This document shows, piece after piece, positions 9,387-17,725 of a stretch of DNA of 64,000 nucleotides (position 1 is the first letter of the stretch; each line of letters opens with the position of its first letter). A program made the position numbers and the translations under genes. Location of the stretch: the NCBI RefSeq assembly GCF_030409845.1, contig NZ_JAUFQQ010000005.1, forward strand, positions 434,001-498,000, in the 5' to 3' direction. The notes beneath the pieces are model-generated. The model saw nothing but the letters and a program-made list of their open reading frames with translations, was not told the DNA's origin and searched no databases. Origin of the DNA: Flavobacterium branchiarum (GTDB lineage: Bacteria > Bacteroidota > Bacteroidia > Flavobacteriales > Flavobacteriaceae).

Positions 9387-9394
9387 CAAAAATA
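9387..9394 (-). promoter_or_regulatory. -7 promoter box (TATTTTTG) for the TRIC-like gene
   Basis: The minus strand reads TATTTTTG, a perfect match to the Bacteroidota -7 consensus TAnnTTTG. The expected transcription start is near 9383, giving a leader of about 37 nt before the ATG at 9346. No convincing -33 TTG is seen. Confidence 0.6.
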
Positions 9395-9525
9395 AAGAAA
9401 TACTCTTTATAAACTGATGCTAACTACAATTAATAAATTTAGTCGTTTTCTAAAAAACAGTATTAAATTTAAAATTTAAAAAATCTTATTACCTTAGCCA
9501 CTTACAAACTCAGCACCTTATTCCC

Positions 9526-10323
9526 TTGAAACAAATTACTTCAATACAAAACCCATTCATAAAATCATTAGTGTTATTGCAAGAAAAAGCAAAAGCACGG
9601 AAACAAACCGGAACGTTTTTAATTGAAGGGAAACGTGAAATTTCATTAGCAATAAAAGGGGAATACGAAATAGAAACAATTTTATTTTTACCCGAATTAA
9701 TTACTGAAAGTGAAATCAATCAATTAGCTGGCAAACAAATTAATCTAATCGAGATTAACAAAGAAGTATTTCAAAAACTAGCCTATCGTGATACAACTGA
9801 AGGTGTTTTAGCTATAGCCAAAACCAAATCATTGCAATTATCAGATTTAAAACTATCTGACAATCCACTAATTCTGGTAGCAGAAGCACCAGAGAAGCCA
9901 GGAAACATTGGAGCACTATTGCGTACTGCCGATGCAGCCAATTTAACTGCAGTAATAATTGCCAATCCTAAAAGTGATTTATACAATCCAAATATAGTTC
10001 GCTCAAGTGTAGGTTGCTTATTTACTACCCAAATAGCGACAGGTACAACAAGCGAAATTATTGCTTTTTTGAAAGAAAATAAAATTGATTTCTACTGCGC
10101 TACACTTCAGAACTCTACTTCCTATCACACACAAGACTTTACTACTCCAACTGCTTTAGTTGTAGGTACTGAAGCCACGGGATTAACACAGGAATGGAGG
10201 GATGCCGCAACTCAAAATATTATCATTCCAATGGAAGGCGAAATAGACAGTATGAATGTTTCGGTTGCAGCAGCAATTTTAATTTTTGAAGCAAAAAGAC
10301 AACGAGGTTTCAATAAATTATAA
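9526..10323 (+). CDS. TrmH/SpoU-family RNA 2'-O-methyltransferase
   Basis: 265 residues from a TTG start at 9526; no ATG is better placed. The N-terminal SpoU substrate-binding domain shows ITSIQNPFIKSLVLLQEK and GTFLIEGKREISLA. The catalytic SPOUT knot carries the three family motifs: EKPGNIGALLRTADA near residues 125-139, VVGTEATGLTQEW near 213-225, and IPMEGEIDSMNVSVAAAI near 235-252. It transfers a methyl group from S-adenosylmethionine to a ribose 2'-OH in rRNA or tRNA; the target cannot be read from sequence. The gene faces away from the TRIC-like gene and ends in a hairpin at 10322-10352. Confidence 0.92.
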   Translation: MKQITSIQNPFIKSLVLLQEKAKARKQTGTFLIEGKREISLAIKGEYEIETILFLPELITESEINQLAGKQINLIEINKEVFQKLAYRDTTEGVLAIAKTKSLQLSDLKLSDNPLILVAEAPEKPGNIGALLRTADAANLTAVIIANPKSDLYNPNIVRSSVGCLFTTQIATGTTSEIIAFLKENKIDFYCATLQNSTSYHTQDFTTPTALVVGTEATGLTQEWRDAATQNIIIPMEGEIDSMNVSVAAAILIFEAKRQRGFNKL

Positions 10324-10352
10324 ACCAAAGAGTCATTAAATTGCTTTGGTTT
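10322..10352 (+). terminator. Hairpin after the RNA methyltransferase gene
   Basis: AAACCAAAG (10322-10330) and CTTTGGTTT (10344-10352) form a perfect 9-bp stem with a 13-nt loop. It starts within the stop codon. The trailing T run is short (TTTTAAA), so this is a probable but modest terminator. Confidence 0.6.
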
Positions 10353-10375
10353 TAAACAATAAATATCATTTACAT

Positions 10376-11917
10376 ATGAATTATAAGTTATCGCTTTTAG
10401 CACTTTTTTTGAGTTTTTCGGTTGCAGCACAAATCACCAATAAAGAAGTTGATGCCTTAGTAGAAAACACTTTAAAAACATTTAATGTCCCTGGAATTGC
10501 AGTTGCAATTATTAAAGATGGAAAGATCGTTCAAGCTCAAGGCTATGGGGTGAAATCTATTTTAACAAAAGAGAAAGTAGATGCAAATACCTTATTCGGA
10601 ATTGCCTCTAACAGTAAGGCTTTTACAAGTACTGCTTTGGCAATGCTTGTTGATGAAGGCAAAATAAAATGGGATGATAAGGTGATAAAATATCTTCCAA
10701 ATTTTAAAATGTATAACGAATACGTAACACAAGAATTTACGATTCGTGATTTATTAACTCACCGTAGCGGATTAGGTCTTGGCGCTGGAGATTTAATGAT
10801 TTGGCCTGATGGAAGTGATTTTACAGTACAAGATATTACTCAAAATTTACAATATTTAAAACCTGTTTCGGGGTTTAGAACTAAATACGACTATGATAAT
10901 TTATTATACATTGTTGCTGGTGAAATTGTTCATGTTGTAAGCGGAAAAAACTGGGGCGATTTTATCGAAGAACGCATCATGAATCCATTAGAAATGAATC
11001 ATAGCGCCGCTTCATTTTTGCGCTTAAAAGACTCAACAAATATTATAGTTCCTCACGTTCCTATAGACGGAAAGCTAAAGGTAATTAAGAGATATCAAAA
11101 CCAACTTTTTGATGCAGCTGCTGGAATTTATTCAAGTGTTAACGACTTGAGCAAATGGGCTATAATGCAAATGAATAATGGAAAATATGGCCCTGAAAAA
11201 AAACAATTATTTTCAGAAAAAGAACATGATGAAATGTGGCAACTACAAACCATAATTCCAGTAAAACCAAGAGCTCCATATAATACTCATTTTAGCGGCT
11301 ATGGTTTAGGATGGTTTTTAAGCGATGTAAAAGGAAACAAACAAGTTAGTCATACTGGTGGTTTAGAAGGAATTGTTACTCAGGTAACTTTAATTCCTGA
11401 AATACAATTAGGTATTATTGTTCTAACAAATCAGCAATCTGGCGCAGCATTTACAGCTATTACCAATACTATAAAAGACAGCTATTTAGGAATTAAACCT
11501 GAAGATTATGTTACTTTATACAGCAATCGTATGAAAGCCAATGTAGAAACTGCAGATAAAGTAACTGATGAAGTTTGGGCCGTTGTTGCAAAAAACAAAA
11601 AAGACAAAGTAAAAACTGATTTCAGCAAAATTACTGGAACCTACAAAGACAATTGGTTTGGAGACATAACTATTACTGAGAAAAAAGGAAAAGTATATTT
11701 TGCATCAAAACGTTCTCCTCAATTAGTTGGAGAAATATTCTTTTATAAAGATGGAAATTATGTAGTAAAATGGGACAATGCGTATTTTCATGCCGATGCT
11801 CATTTGTTCTTTAAATACGATTCGAATGGAAATGCTATAACTTTAAAAATGGAACCAATCTCTGAATTAACCGATTTTAGTTACGATTTTCAAGACTTAG
11901 ATTTTACTAAAAAGTAG
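10376..11917 (+). CDS. Secreted serine hydrolase, class C beta-lactamase-like, with DUF3471-type C-terminus
   Basis: 513 residues from the ATG at 10376, which gives a clean signal peptide MNYKLSLLALFLSFSVAAQ. The upstream in-frame TTG at 10346 would add ten residues that lie inside the preceding hairpin, so it was rejected. Serine-hydrolase motifs are present: SNSK (SxxK) in IASNSKAFTS, the YDN motif (YxN) in TKYDYDNLLYIVAG, and HTG in VSHTGGLEG. The last 130 residues resemble the DUF3471 beta-barrel often appended to such enzymes. Members include D-aminopeptidases, esterases and penicillin-binding protein relatives, so true beta-lactamase activity should not be assumed. Predicted periplasmic or outer-surface. 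Repeat arrays follow it. Confidence 0.9.
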   Translation: MNYKLSLLALFLSFSVAAQITNKEVDALVENTLKTFNVPGIAVAIIKDGKIVQAQGYGVKSILTKEKVDANTLFGIASNSKAFTSTALAMLVDEGKIKWDDKVIKYLPNFKMYNEYVTQEFTIRDLLTHRSGLGLGAGDLMIWPDGSDFTVQDITQNLQYLKPVSGFRTKYDYDNLLYIVAGEIVHVVSGKNWGDFIEERIMNPLEMNHSAASFLRLKDSTNIIVPHVPIDGKLKVIKRYQNQLFDAAAGIYSSVNDLSKWAIMQMNNGKYGPEKKQLFSEKEHDEMWQLQTIIPVKPRAPYNTHFSGYGLGWFLSDVKGNKQVSHTGGLEGIVTQVTLIPEIQLGIIVLTNQQSGAAFTAITNTIKDSYLGIKPEDYVTLYSNRMKANVETADKVTDEVWAVVAKNKKDKVKTDFSKITGTYKDNWFGDITITEKKGKVYFASKRSPQLVGEIFFYKDGNYVVKWDNAYFHADAHLFFKYDSNGNAITLKMEPISELTDFSYDFQDLDFTKK

Positions 11918-12896
11918 TTTCTTTTTTTTAGTTTTCTGTCGTGGCATTCAGTTTTCGGTCTCAGTTTGCAGTCCCAGTTTTCGGTCTCAGTTTTCGGTCT
12001 CAGTTTGCAGTTTGTCGCCAATCGTGAACGCAGATTTGTAATCCGTACCTACAATTTATATGTATTCAGCATAAATTTTCAGTCTCAGTTTTTTGTCGCC
12101 AATCGTGAACGCAGATTTGTAATCCGTACCCACAATTTATATGTATTCAGCATAAATTTTCAGTCTCAGTTTGCAGTTTGTCGCCAATCGTGAACGCAGA
12201 TTTGTAATCCGTACCCACAATTTATATGTCGTCAGCATAAATTTTCAGTCTCAGTTTTTTGTCGCCAATCGTGAGCGCGGATTTATAATCCGTGCCCACA
12301 ATCTATATGTAGTCAGCATAAATTTTCAGTTTGTCGCCAATCGTGAACGCGTATTTATAATCCGTGCCCACAATTTATATGTCGTCAGCATAAATTTTCA
12401 GTCTCAGTTTAAAGTTTTTAGTCGTTGCGTCATCCTGAGCGTAGTCGAAGAACAGTCTCAGTATTCAGTTTGCAGTCTCAGTTTACAGTTTGCAGTTTGC
12501 AGTTTGTCGCCAATCGCGAGCGCCGATTTGCAATACGTGCCCACAATTTATATGTCGTCGGCATAAATTTTCAGTCTCAGTTTAAAGTTTTTAGTCGTTG
12601 TGTCATCCTGAGCGTAGTCGAAGGTTAATTCAATTATTCAGTTTCAGTATTCAATTTAAAATTGATCACTGGGACTGTTTTTTTTACTTAAATTTCATAC
12701 TAAAAACAGAGACTCAAAACTAGGACCGAAAACTAGGACCGAAAACTGAGACTGAATACTGAGACTGAATACTGAGACTGTAAACTGCCACTGAAAACCG
12801 GGAACTTTTCTATACAAAAATCAAAAATCAGCTATCAAAAACCTTGTGTATATTGAAACTTATTCTTATTTTTAGGGAATTGAACCAGGTGTACAT
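11918..12896. repeat. 979-bp non-coding gap filled by degenerate repeats
   Basis: Two kinds of repeat are interleaved. From about 11945 to 12650 the word CAGTTTTCAGTCTCAGT and variants recur dozens of times. Embedded are six copies of an approximately 80-bp unit beginning GTCGCCAATCGTGAACGC at 12014, 12095, 12180, 12261, 12333 and 12506. Two copies of the word GTCATCCTGAGCG occur at 12429 and 12602. From about 12710 to 12806 the first word returns in reverse complement (ACTGAGACTGAATACTGAG), so the ends could pair. Open frames at 11966-12628 repeat one meaningless peptide and are not genes. No promoter or RNA gene is evident apart from a possible start region just before 12897. Confidence 0.85.
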
Positions 12897-15122
12897 ATGA
12901 CAGAGATAGATATCGAAAAAGAGAATAAAGCGATCGCGCAGGAATACAAAGAATTACTTCGAATTAGTTACCAAACTTTAAGTCCTACGGACAAAAAACT
13001 AATCCGAAAAGCATTTGATGTTGCTGTTGATGCGCATAAAGAACAACGACGAAAATCAGGTGAAGCTTATATCTTCCACCCTATTGCTGTTGCAAAAATT
13101 GTAGCTTCCGAAATTGGATTGGGAGCCACCTCAATTGCTGCTGCCTTATTGCATGATGTTGTTGAAGATACGCCTTTGACTGTTCAGGATATTGAACGTT
13201 TATTTAATCCTAAAGTAGCACAGCTTGTTGAGGGATTAACTAAAATATCGATGGTTCAAAGAGACTTAAATGCATCGATGCAAGCGGAAAATTTCCGCAA
13301 AATGATTCTTACCTTAAATGATGATGTTCGTGTAATTTTAATAAAATTAGCCGACCGTTTGCATAATATGCAAACAATGGATTCTATGGCTGAATACAAA
13401 CAAACCAAAATTGCATCTGAAACTTTATACATTTATGCTCCTCTTGCTCACCGCTTAGGATTATATAACATTAAAACCAAACTGGAAGATTTAGGATTAA
13501 AATATACTGAACCAGAGGTCTACAACGACATCGTAAGTAAGATTCGAGAAACTAAAGAAGAGCAAGATGCGTATATCAAAGATATTTCGGATGTCTTAAA
13601 AAAATCTTTGGACGAAGAAGGGGTTGAATATATAATAAAAGGGCGACCGAAATCTATTTATTCAATCCGAAGAAAAATGCGTGCTCAAAACGTAAGTTTT
13701 GACGAAGTTTATGACAAGTTCGCTATTCGAATTGTATACAAATCCAATCCACATGATGAAAAGTTTCTGGCTTGGAAAATATATTCTATCGTTACCGATC
13801 ATTACAGACCGAGTCCTAGTCGTTTACGTGACTGGATTTCGTCACCAAAATCTACTGGTTACGAGGCTCTACACATAACTGTAATGGGACCTAAAGGCCG
13901 CTGGATCGAAGTACAAGTTCGTAGTGAGCGTATGGATGAAATTGCCGAGAAAGGATATGCAGCACATTACAAATATAAAAACGGAGCTACTGAAGAAAGC
14001 GGTCTTGATGTTTGGTTGAACCTACTTCGAGAGGCTTTAGAAAACTCAGAAACAAATGCAGTAGATTTTGTAGAAGATTTTAAAATGAATTTATATTCAA
14101 AAGAAATCTTTGTATTTACCCCAAAAGGAGAGATAAAATCTCTTCCTAAAGGAGCTACTTCATTAGATTTTGCTTTTAGCATTCACTCCGAAATAGGAAT
14201 AAAAACTCGAGGAACACGTGTAAACGGGCGATTAGTACCACTTAACTACGAATTAAAAAGTGGAGATCAGGTTGAAGTAATCACTTCTCAAAACCAAAAG
14301 CCAACTATAAACTGGTTGGATTATGTAACCACATCTCGAGCGAAAACCAAAATTAAAAACGTTTTAAACGAAAATACCAAAAAGATTGCCGAGGAAGGAA
14401 AAGAATTACTTACTCGTAAACTAAAACACTTAAAAATAACTATTAACGAACAAGTTATAAACGAGTTGGTTAATTTCTTTAAACTAAAAACGAGTTTAGA
14501 CTTATTCTACAGAGTTGGAATTGGCGCAATCGAAAATCAGCAATTAAAAGACTATGCCGCTCAAAAGAGCAATACGTTTATTAATTTCTTCAAAAACAAA
14601 ATAAAACGCAACAACAGTAGTACTACAGCCGATACAGATATTCATAAACCTGTAATTAGCAGTAATTATGATATGTTGGTTTTTGGAACAGAACACGATA
14701 AACTTGATTACAAATTGTCGCCATGTTGCAACCCAATTCCAGGTGATGAAGTTTTTGGGTTTGTAACAATAAATGAAGGGATAAAAGTTCACAAAAAAGA
14801 CTGTCCTAATGCTATTGGCATGCAATCAAACTATGCTTATAGAATTATGACTGCCAAATGGATTGACTCTTCACAAGAGGAATTCAAAGCTGTTATAAAT
14901 ATTACTGGTATGGATGTTTTAGGTTTAACCAATCAACTGACCAAAGTAATTTCTAACAACATGAACGTAAACATTCAGAGTATTTCATTAAGTACTGATG
15001 CAGGAATTTTTCATGGACAGATCGCAGTAATTGTTCGAAACAATTCCATACTTAAGAAAATGATTAACAATATCAAAAAAATTGATGGTGTTGAGAAAGT
15101 AACTAGAGAATACAGAACGTAA
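12897..15122 (+). CDS. Bifunctional (p)ppGpp synthetase/hydrolase (RelA/SpoT family)
   Basis: 741 residues, the long-form RSH length. Domains in order: HD hydrolase (about 45-200) with YIFHPIAVAKI and HDVVEDT (His86-Asp87); RelA synthetase (about 240-360) with DKFAIRIVYKS, SPKSTGYEALHITVMGP and IEVQVRSERMDEIAEKGYAAH; TGS (about 395-460); a conserved region with KLSPCCNPIPGDEVFGF; and an ACT domain at the C-terminus. Both active-site sets look intact, so it should make and degrade the stringent-response alarmone, probably as the main RSH enzyme. The start follows a long repeat-filled gap. The next gene is a Fur-family regulator with its own promoter. Confidence 0.96.
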   Translation: MTEIDIEKENKAIAQEYKELLRISYQTLSPTDKKLIRKAFDVAVDAHKEQRRKSGEAYIFHPIAVAKIVASEIGLGATSIAAALLHDVVEDTPLTVQDIERLFNPKVAQLVEGLTKISMVQRDLNASMQAENFRKMILTLNDDVRVILIKLADRLHNMQTMDSMAEYKQTKIASETLYIYAPLAHRLGLYNIKTKLEDLGLKYTEPEVYNDIVSKIRETKEEQDAYIKDISDVLKKSLDEEGVEYIIKGRPKSIYSIRRKMRAQNVSFDEVYDKFAIRIVYKSNPHDEKFLAWKIYSIVTDHYRPSPSRLRDWISSPKSTGYEALHITVMGPKGRWIEVQVRSERMDEIAEKGYAAHYKYKNGATEESGLDVWLNLLREALENSETNAVDFVEDFKMNLYSKEIFVFTPKGEIKSLPKGATSLDFAFSIHSEIGIKTRGTRVNGRLVPLNYELKSGDQVEVITSQNQKPTINWLDYVTTSRAKTKIKNVLNENTKKIAEEGKELLTRKLKHLKITINEQVINELVNFFKLKTSLDLFYRVGIGAIENQQLKDYAAQKSNTFINFFKNKIKRNNSSTTADTDIHKPVISSNYDMLVFGTEHDKLDYKLSPCCNPIPGDEVFGFVTINEGIKVHKKDCPNAIGMQSNYAYRIMTAKWIDSSQEEFKAVINITGMDVLGLTNQLTKVISNNMNVNIQSISLSTDAGIFHGQIAVIVRNNSILKKMINNIKKIDGVEKVTREYRT

Positions 15123-15199
15123 GTACCTGAAATTTTACGATTAAACATTTGAAAGTGAAACTTTAAACAGGAAACTTTTATTCATTTAAAATAATAAAT

Positions 15200-15207
15200 T
15201 ATCTTTG
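15200..15207 (+). promoter_or_regulatory. -7 promoter box (TATCTTTG) of the Fur-family gene, near-leaderless
   Basis: TATCTTTG matches TAnnTTTG exactly. The expected transcription start is about 15211-15213, while the best ATG is at 15214, so the message would have almost no leader. A TTG inside this box (15205) is an in-frame start only on paper. Confidence 0.6.
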
Positions 15208-15213
15208 CAGGAT

Positions 15214-15669
15214 ATGACACTCATTTCAACTGACAACAACAAAAATCAAGAAATTGTAAAAAATGTTTTTACATTATATCTTGAACAAAAAGGCCATCGT
15301 AAAACTCCTGAGCGTTATGCTATACTTCAGGAAATATATGATAGCGAAGAACATTTTGATATTGAAAACTTGTATATCAAAATGAAAAATAAAAACTATC
15401 GTGTGAGTAGAGCTACTCTATACAATACGATAGAATTATTACTAGATTGCGCTTTAGTTCGTAAACACCAATTTGGGCAAAATCAAGCTTATTACGAGAA
15501 ATCGTATTTTGATAAACAACACGATCACATCATTATGACTGATTCAGGTGAAGTAATCGAATTTTGCGATCCTAGAATCCAGACCATAAAAAAAACAATC
15601 GAAGAAATATTTGATATCGAAATCACGAATCATTCATTGTATTTTTACGGAAACAAAAAACAAAAATAG
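15214..15669 (+). CDS. Fur-family metal- or peroxide-responsive repressor
   Basis: 151 residues from ATG 15214. The winged helix is visible as [19 protein letters not shown] and [21 protein letters not shown], with the typical [14 protein letters not shown] strand. The dimer/metal domain contains [20 protein letters not shown], in which HDH is a regulatory-site signature. The C-terminus lacks the paired CxxC zinc motifs of classical E. coli Fur, so it may be a PerR- or Zur-like member; the metal cannot be assigned. The promoter box at 15200-15207 is almost on top of the start codon. A weak hairpin (15668-15691) overlaps the stop. purA follows about 106 nt later. Confidence 0.88.
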   Translation: MTLISTDNNKNQEIVKNVFTLYLEQKGHRKTPERYAILQEIYDSEEHFDIENLYIKMKNKNYRVSRATLYNTIELLLDCALVRKHQFGQNQAYYEKSYFDKQHDHIIMTDSGEVIEFCDPRIQTIKKTIEEIFDIEITNHSLYFYGNKKQK

Positions 15670-15734
15670 ACAATCAATAAAAAAATTGTCTCGAAAATAT
15701 TTAAACAAAATAGACATAACTAATTAATCTGAGC

Positions 15735-15752
15735 AGGTGGTAAAACCCACCT
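15735..15752 (+). promoter_or_regulatory. Stem-loop in the purA leader
   Basis: AGGTGG (15735-15740) pairs with CCACCT (15747-15752) around a TAAAAC loop, 24 nt before the purA ATG. It has no T run, so it is not a terminator. Role unknown; it may influence mRNA stability or translation. Confidence 0.4.
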
Positions 15753-15775
15753 CGACAATTAAAATTAAAAACAGA

Positions 15776-17047
15776 ATGACCGTAGATTTATTACTAGGAT
15801 TACAATGGGGAGATGAAGGTAAAGGAAAAATTGTAGACGTTCTTACCTCGAATTATGACATTATTGCTCGTTTTCAAGGTGGACCAAATGCAGGACACAC
15901 TTTAGAATTCGACGGAATAAAACATGTTTTAAGAACAATTCCATCAGGAATTTTTCATGAAAAATCTATTAACATTATCGGTAATGGAGTTGTAATTGAT
16001 CCAGTTGTTTTTCAAAAAGAAATTGAAGGTTTAGAAAAATTTAATCTAGACATCAAAAGTAAATTAATTATATCTAGAAAAGCACATTTAATTTTACCAA
16101 CACACCGCTTACTTGACGCAGCTTCTGAAGCTTCAAAAGGAAAAGCAAAAATTGGTTCTACATTAAAAGGTATTGGTCCAACTTACATGGACAAAACTGG
16201 TAGAAACGGTTTACGTGTGGGTGACATTGAATTAGAAGATTTCAAAGAACGTTACAGAGCACTAGCAGACAAACATGAAGCAATGATTGCTTTTTACGAT
16301 GTTGCTATCCAATATAACTTAGCAGAACTTGAAAAAGAATTTTTTGAAGCTATCGAAGAATTAAAAAAATTAGATTTCATTGACAGTGAAGAATACATGC
16401 ACCAAGCTCAAAAAGCAGGTAAATCTATTTTATGTGAAGGTGCTCAGGGATCTTTACTAGATGTAGACTTTGGAACATATCCATTTGTAACTTCATCTAA
16501 CACTACTGCAGCTGGAGCTTGTACTGGCTTAGGTATTGCACCAAACAAAATCAAAGAAGTTTACGGAATTTTCAAAGCATATGTAACTCGTGTAGGTAGT
16601 GGTCCTTTCCCTACTGAACTTTTTGACGAAGTTGGAGCTACTATGGCAAAAATCGGAAACGAATTTGGTTCTGTTACAGGAAGACAAAGACGTTGCGGAT
16701 GGTTAGACTTAGTTGCATTAAAATATGCTATTCAAGTAAATGGTGTTACACAATTAATGATGATGAAAGGGGATGTTCTTTCAGGATTTGAAACTTTAAA
16801 AGTATGTACTGAATACAACTATAAAGGACAAAACATTTCTCACTTCCCTTATAACATCGAACCAGAAAATGTAACTCCTGTTTACAAAGAGTTCAAAGGA
16901 TGGCAAGCTGACTTAACTGGAATGACTACTTATGACGAGCTACCAGCTGAATTAAAAGAATACATCGAATTTATCGAGAAAGAAGTTGAAGTACCTATCA
17001 AAATTGTTTCTGTAGGTCCAGACAGAAAACAAACGATACTTAAATAA
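15776..17047 (+). CDS. purA: Adenylosuccinate synthetase
   Basis: 423 residues from ATG 15776, where the protein begins [23 protein letters not shown]. Thirteen extra in-frame codons from 15737 include the leader hairpin and were rejected. Motifs: the GDEGKGK P-loop-like GTP site, [52 protein letters not shown], and [10 protein letters not shown] followed by [11 protein letters not shown]. It joins IMP and aspartate with GTP to form adenylosuccinate, the first committed step to AMP, in the cytoplasm. guaB, which draws IMP to GMP, lies 2.3 kb away on the other strand. A strong terminator follows. Confidence 0.98.
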   Translation: MTVDLLLGLQWGDEGKGKIVDVLTSNYDIIARFQGGPNAGHTLEFDGIKHVLRTIPSGIFHEKSINIIGNGVVIDPVVFQKEIEGLEKFNLDIKSKLIISRKAHLILPTHRLLDAASEASKGKAKIGSTLKGIGPTYMDKTGRNGLRVGDIELEDFKERYRALADKHEAMIAFYDVAIQYNLAELEKEFFEAIEELKKLDFIDSEEYMHQAQKAGKSILCEGAQGSLLDVDFGTYPFVTSSNTTAAGACTGLGIAPNKIKEVYGIFKAYVTRVGSGPFPTELFDEVGATMAKIGNEFGSVTGRQRRCGWLDLVALKYAIQVNGVTQLMMMKGDVLSGFETLKVCTEYNYKGQNISHFPYNIEPENVTPVYKEFKGWQADLTGMTTYDELPAELKEYIEFIEKEVEVPIKIVSVGPDRKQTILK

Positions 17048-17054
17048 AAACATT

Positions 17055-17085
17055 AAACGCTCTGAAATTCAGAGCGTTTTTTTTT
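17055..17085 (+). terminator. Intrinsic terminator after purA
   Basis: AAACGCTCTGAA (17055-17066) and TTCAGAGCGTTT (17068-17079) form a near-perfect stem followed by a run of T to 17085. It is the strongest rho-independent signal in this part of the window. Confidence 0.9.
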
Positions 17086-17102
17086 CCAAAAAAGAACTAC
17101 AC

Positions 17103-17684
17103 ATGAGTAACCCAAAAATAAAAATAACCGAAACTAAGTTATTATCCGACAATTGGTATACATTAAACAAAGTAACTTTTGATTACCTAGATGATAACGG
17201 AGAATCAAATACCCAATCACGAGAAGTATACGATCGAGGAAATGGAGCAGCTATTTTACTTTATAATTCTAAAAAGAAAACTGTTGTCCTTACCAAACAA
17301 TTTCGCATGCCTACTTACCTTAACGGAAATGATTCTGGAATGATGATTGAAGTTTGCGCCGGCTTATTAGACAAAGACAATCCTAAAGAATGTATAATCC
17401 GAGAAACCGAAGAAGAAACTGGATATCGCTTGAAAAACGTAAATAAAGTTATCGAAACCTATATGTCTCCAGGGGCTGTAACTGAAATTTTGTATTTATT
17501 TACTGGAGAATATGACGAGAGCATGAAAGTAAGCGAAGGTGGCGGCCTCGACATAGAAAATGAAAATATCGAAGTATTAGAAATGACTTTTGACGAAGCT
17601 TACGCAATGATCGCTAATGGCGAAATAAAAGACGCTAAAACCATTTTATTATTGCAACATGCTAAGATAAAAGGATTACTGTAA
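17103..17684 (+). CDS. Nudix hydrolase, NudK-like (GDP-mannose pyrophosphatase type)
   Basis: 193 residues. The Nudix box reads [25 protein letters not shown] near residues 80-105: the RETEEETGY half is perfect, while the spacing before it is the slightly altered form seen in NudK/ADP-sugar pyrophosphatases. The flanking [16 protein letters not shown] and [18 protein letters not shown] segments are also typical of NudK. It likely hydrolyses a nucleoside diphosphate sugar such as GDP-mannose to nucleoside monophosphate plus sugar phosphate. It starts 18 nt after the purA terminator, so it relies on readthrough or a promoter I cannot see. The S41 peptidase gene follows 41 nt later. Confidence 0.88.
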   Translation: MSNPKIKITETKLLSDNWYTLNKVTFDYLDDNGESNTQSREVYDRGNGAAILLYNSKKKTVVLTKQFRMPTYLNGNDSGMMIEVCAGLLDKDNPKECIIRETEEETGYRLKNVNKVIETYMSPGAVTEILYLFTGEYDESMKVSEGGGLDIENENIEVLEMTFDEAYAMIANGEIKDAKTILLLQHAKIKGLL

Positions 17685-17725
17685 GCTATTTTTTATTATT
17701 TTAGATTTGAATTAATTTTTACATA

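Noticed and set aside
10346..10375. TTG start of the serine hydrolase upstream of ATG 10376
   Set aside because: It would place ten codons inside the terminator hairpin and in front of a perfect signal peptide that starts at 10376.
10376..11917. True beta-lactamase resistance gene
   Set aside because: SxxK, YxN and HTG motifs also occur in many esterases and peptidases, and the DUF3471-like tail is typical of those. No resistance function can be claimed.
11966..12628. Three overlapping open frames repeating the peptide VANRERRFVIRTHNLYV
   Set aside because: They are translations of the 80-bp repeat unit, have no ribosome site, change frame between copies and lack any domain. The DNA is a repeat array, not genes.
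11918..12896. Possible CRISPR array
   Set aside because: Repeats are degenerate, vary in spacing (72-85 bp and one larger jump), and what lies between them is also repeated rather than unique. No cas gene is in the window.
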